Part shown: positions 6,638 to 6,859 of the stretch, piece by piece
How positions within the stretch are numbered: the stretch's first letter is position 1
Layout: every line of letters starts with the position of its first letter
NCBI GenBank assembly: GCA_903930745.1
Contig: CAIYZX010000267.1
Coordinates: forward strand, 1 to 6,859
Direction of reading: 5' to 3'
Source: an uncultured Chloroflexota bacterium
Lineage (GTDB): Bacteria > Chloroflexota > Limnocylindria > Limnocylindrales > CSP1-4
DNA: 6,859 nucleotides
The notes under the pieces: generated by a model
Seen by the model: the letters and a program-made list of their open reading frames with translations, nothing else
The model's database searches: none
Told to the model about the DNA's origin: nothing
Translations under genes and position numbers: made by a program

Positions 6638-6762
6638 GCGTGCTGGTCCACCGCCAACCGATGGACGCTGAGCCGCTGGTCGCGCAGGCGATGGCCGAAC
6701 GTGTTCCACTGGTGACCACAGACCGCCGCATCCAGCAGTACGACGTGGAGACCATCTGGTGA
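6634..6762 (+). pseudogene. C-terminal fragment of a second VapC/PIN toxin, 42 codons
   Basis: ATG at 6634 overlaps the truncated antitoxin's stop (ATGA) and opens 42 residues. From VHRQPMDAEPLVAQ (5-18) to the end, QQYDVETIW, it aligns with the last third of the intact VapC (HHGDPFDRLLVAQ to YDVDVIW). About 13 of the last 28 positions are identical. Everything before this is absent, including the D7 and E45 equivalents. In the catalytic loop the first Asp is Gln and one extra residue appears before LVAQ. The fourth acidic position is kept as TTD (D30). With about two thirds of the domain gone it cannot be an active nuclease. Its position directly after an antitoxin remnant shows a former complete second module that lost internal sequence. 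It is too short for usual ORF cut-offs. Low-level translation is possible because the overlap is preserved. Confidence 0.75.
6747..6750 (+). promoter_or_regulatory. Possible ribosome binding site for the right-edge gene
   Basis: GGAG lies 8 bases before the GTG at 6759, inside the codons of the toxin remnant. It is a short match, so it supports the GTG start only modestly. Confidence 0.4.
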
Positions 6763-6859
6763 CGACCGCCAAGCCGCCCAAGCCCGCGGCCAAGAAGAAG
6801 CCCGCGCGCAAGCCGGCGGATCCCAACCGGGCCTGGGCGCAGTACCTCAAGCGGTATCG
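6759..6859 (+). CDS. Start of a lysine/proline/alanine-rich protein, cut by window edge
   Basis: GTG at 6759 overlaps the stop of the toxin remnant (GTGA) and opens 33 codons to the window end without a stop. Residues 2-20 are a low-complexity basic tail (TTAKPPKPAAKKKPARKPA) with seven Lys/Arg. A more ordinary sequence, ADPNRAWAQYLKRY, begins at residue 20. Such tails are often seen on nucleic-acid-associated or ribosome-associated proteins of high-GC bacteria, but too little is visible to name a family. A GGAG 8 bases upstream supports the start. It is in series with the toxin-antitoxin chain and could be cotranscribed with it. The alternative is that this frame is read by chance; the strong Lys codon run (AAG) and the good ribosome binding site argue against that. 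Confidence 0.55.
   Translation, partial: MTTAKPPKPAAKKKPARKPADPNRAWAQYLKRY

Noticed and set aside
6428..6850. Minus-strand 140-codon frame opposite the second toxin-antitoxin remnant
   Set aside because: It is antisense to frames with clear Phd and PIN homology, and its translation is typical of a GC-rich shadow.

Overview
The window is very GC-rich, with GTG starts, purine-rich ribosome binding sites and 4-base gene overlaps. One gene also looks leaderless. Together these suggest a high-GC bacterium, most likely an actinomycete-type lineage; this is inferred from style only, since no marker gene is present. The layout is two divergent gene clusters separated by about 260 bases.

Left two thirds, minus strand (1-5529): a two-gene operon. 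The first gene (5529 to 4552) encodes a 325-residue protein with one N-terminal membrane segment and a proline/alanine-rich tail; its function is not recognised. Its stop codon overlaps by 4 bases (GTGA) the GTG start of a very large secreted RHS/YD-repeat protein (4555 to beyond base 1). About 1518 residues of that protein are visible: signal peptide, cysteine-containing N-terminal region, Ig-like domain, RHS entry motif and about 25 YD repeats. The RHS core and any variable C-terminal toxin tip lie off the left edge. Because the gene has no stop inside the window and its antisense strand is open for 1409 codons, a simple ORF caller would miss the real gene and call its shadow.

Right third, plus strand (5755-6859): a type II toxin-antitoxin operon of a Phd/YefM-type antitoxin (5791-6033) and a VapC-type PIN-domain toxin (6030-6419). 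It sits behind a promoter-like element carrying nested inverted and direct repeats directly against the antitoxin ATG, so the transcript is predicted to be leaderless. Immediately after the toxin lies a second, diverged antitoxin-toxin pair that is broken. The antitoxin (6416-6637) lacks about 12 N-terminal residues, and the toxin remnant (6634-6762) keeps only the last third of the PIN domain. A lysine/proline/alanine-rich protein starts at 6759 and runs off the right edge. All four junctions in this chain are 4-base overlaps.

The two clusters have no obvious functional link. The most interesting parts are the tandem intact-plus-truncated toxin-antitoxin arrangement and the operator/promoter in front of it. 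I see no evidence in this window of a wholly new system, and no RNA genes, CRISPR arrays or insertion sequences.
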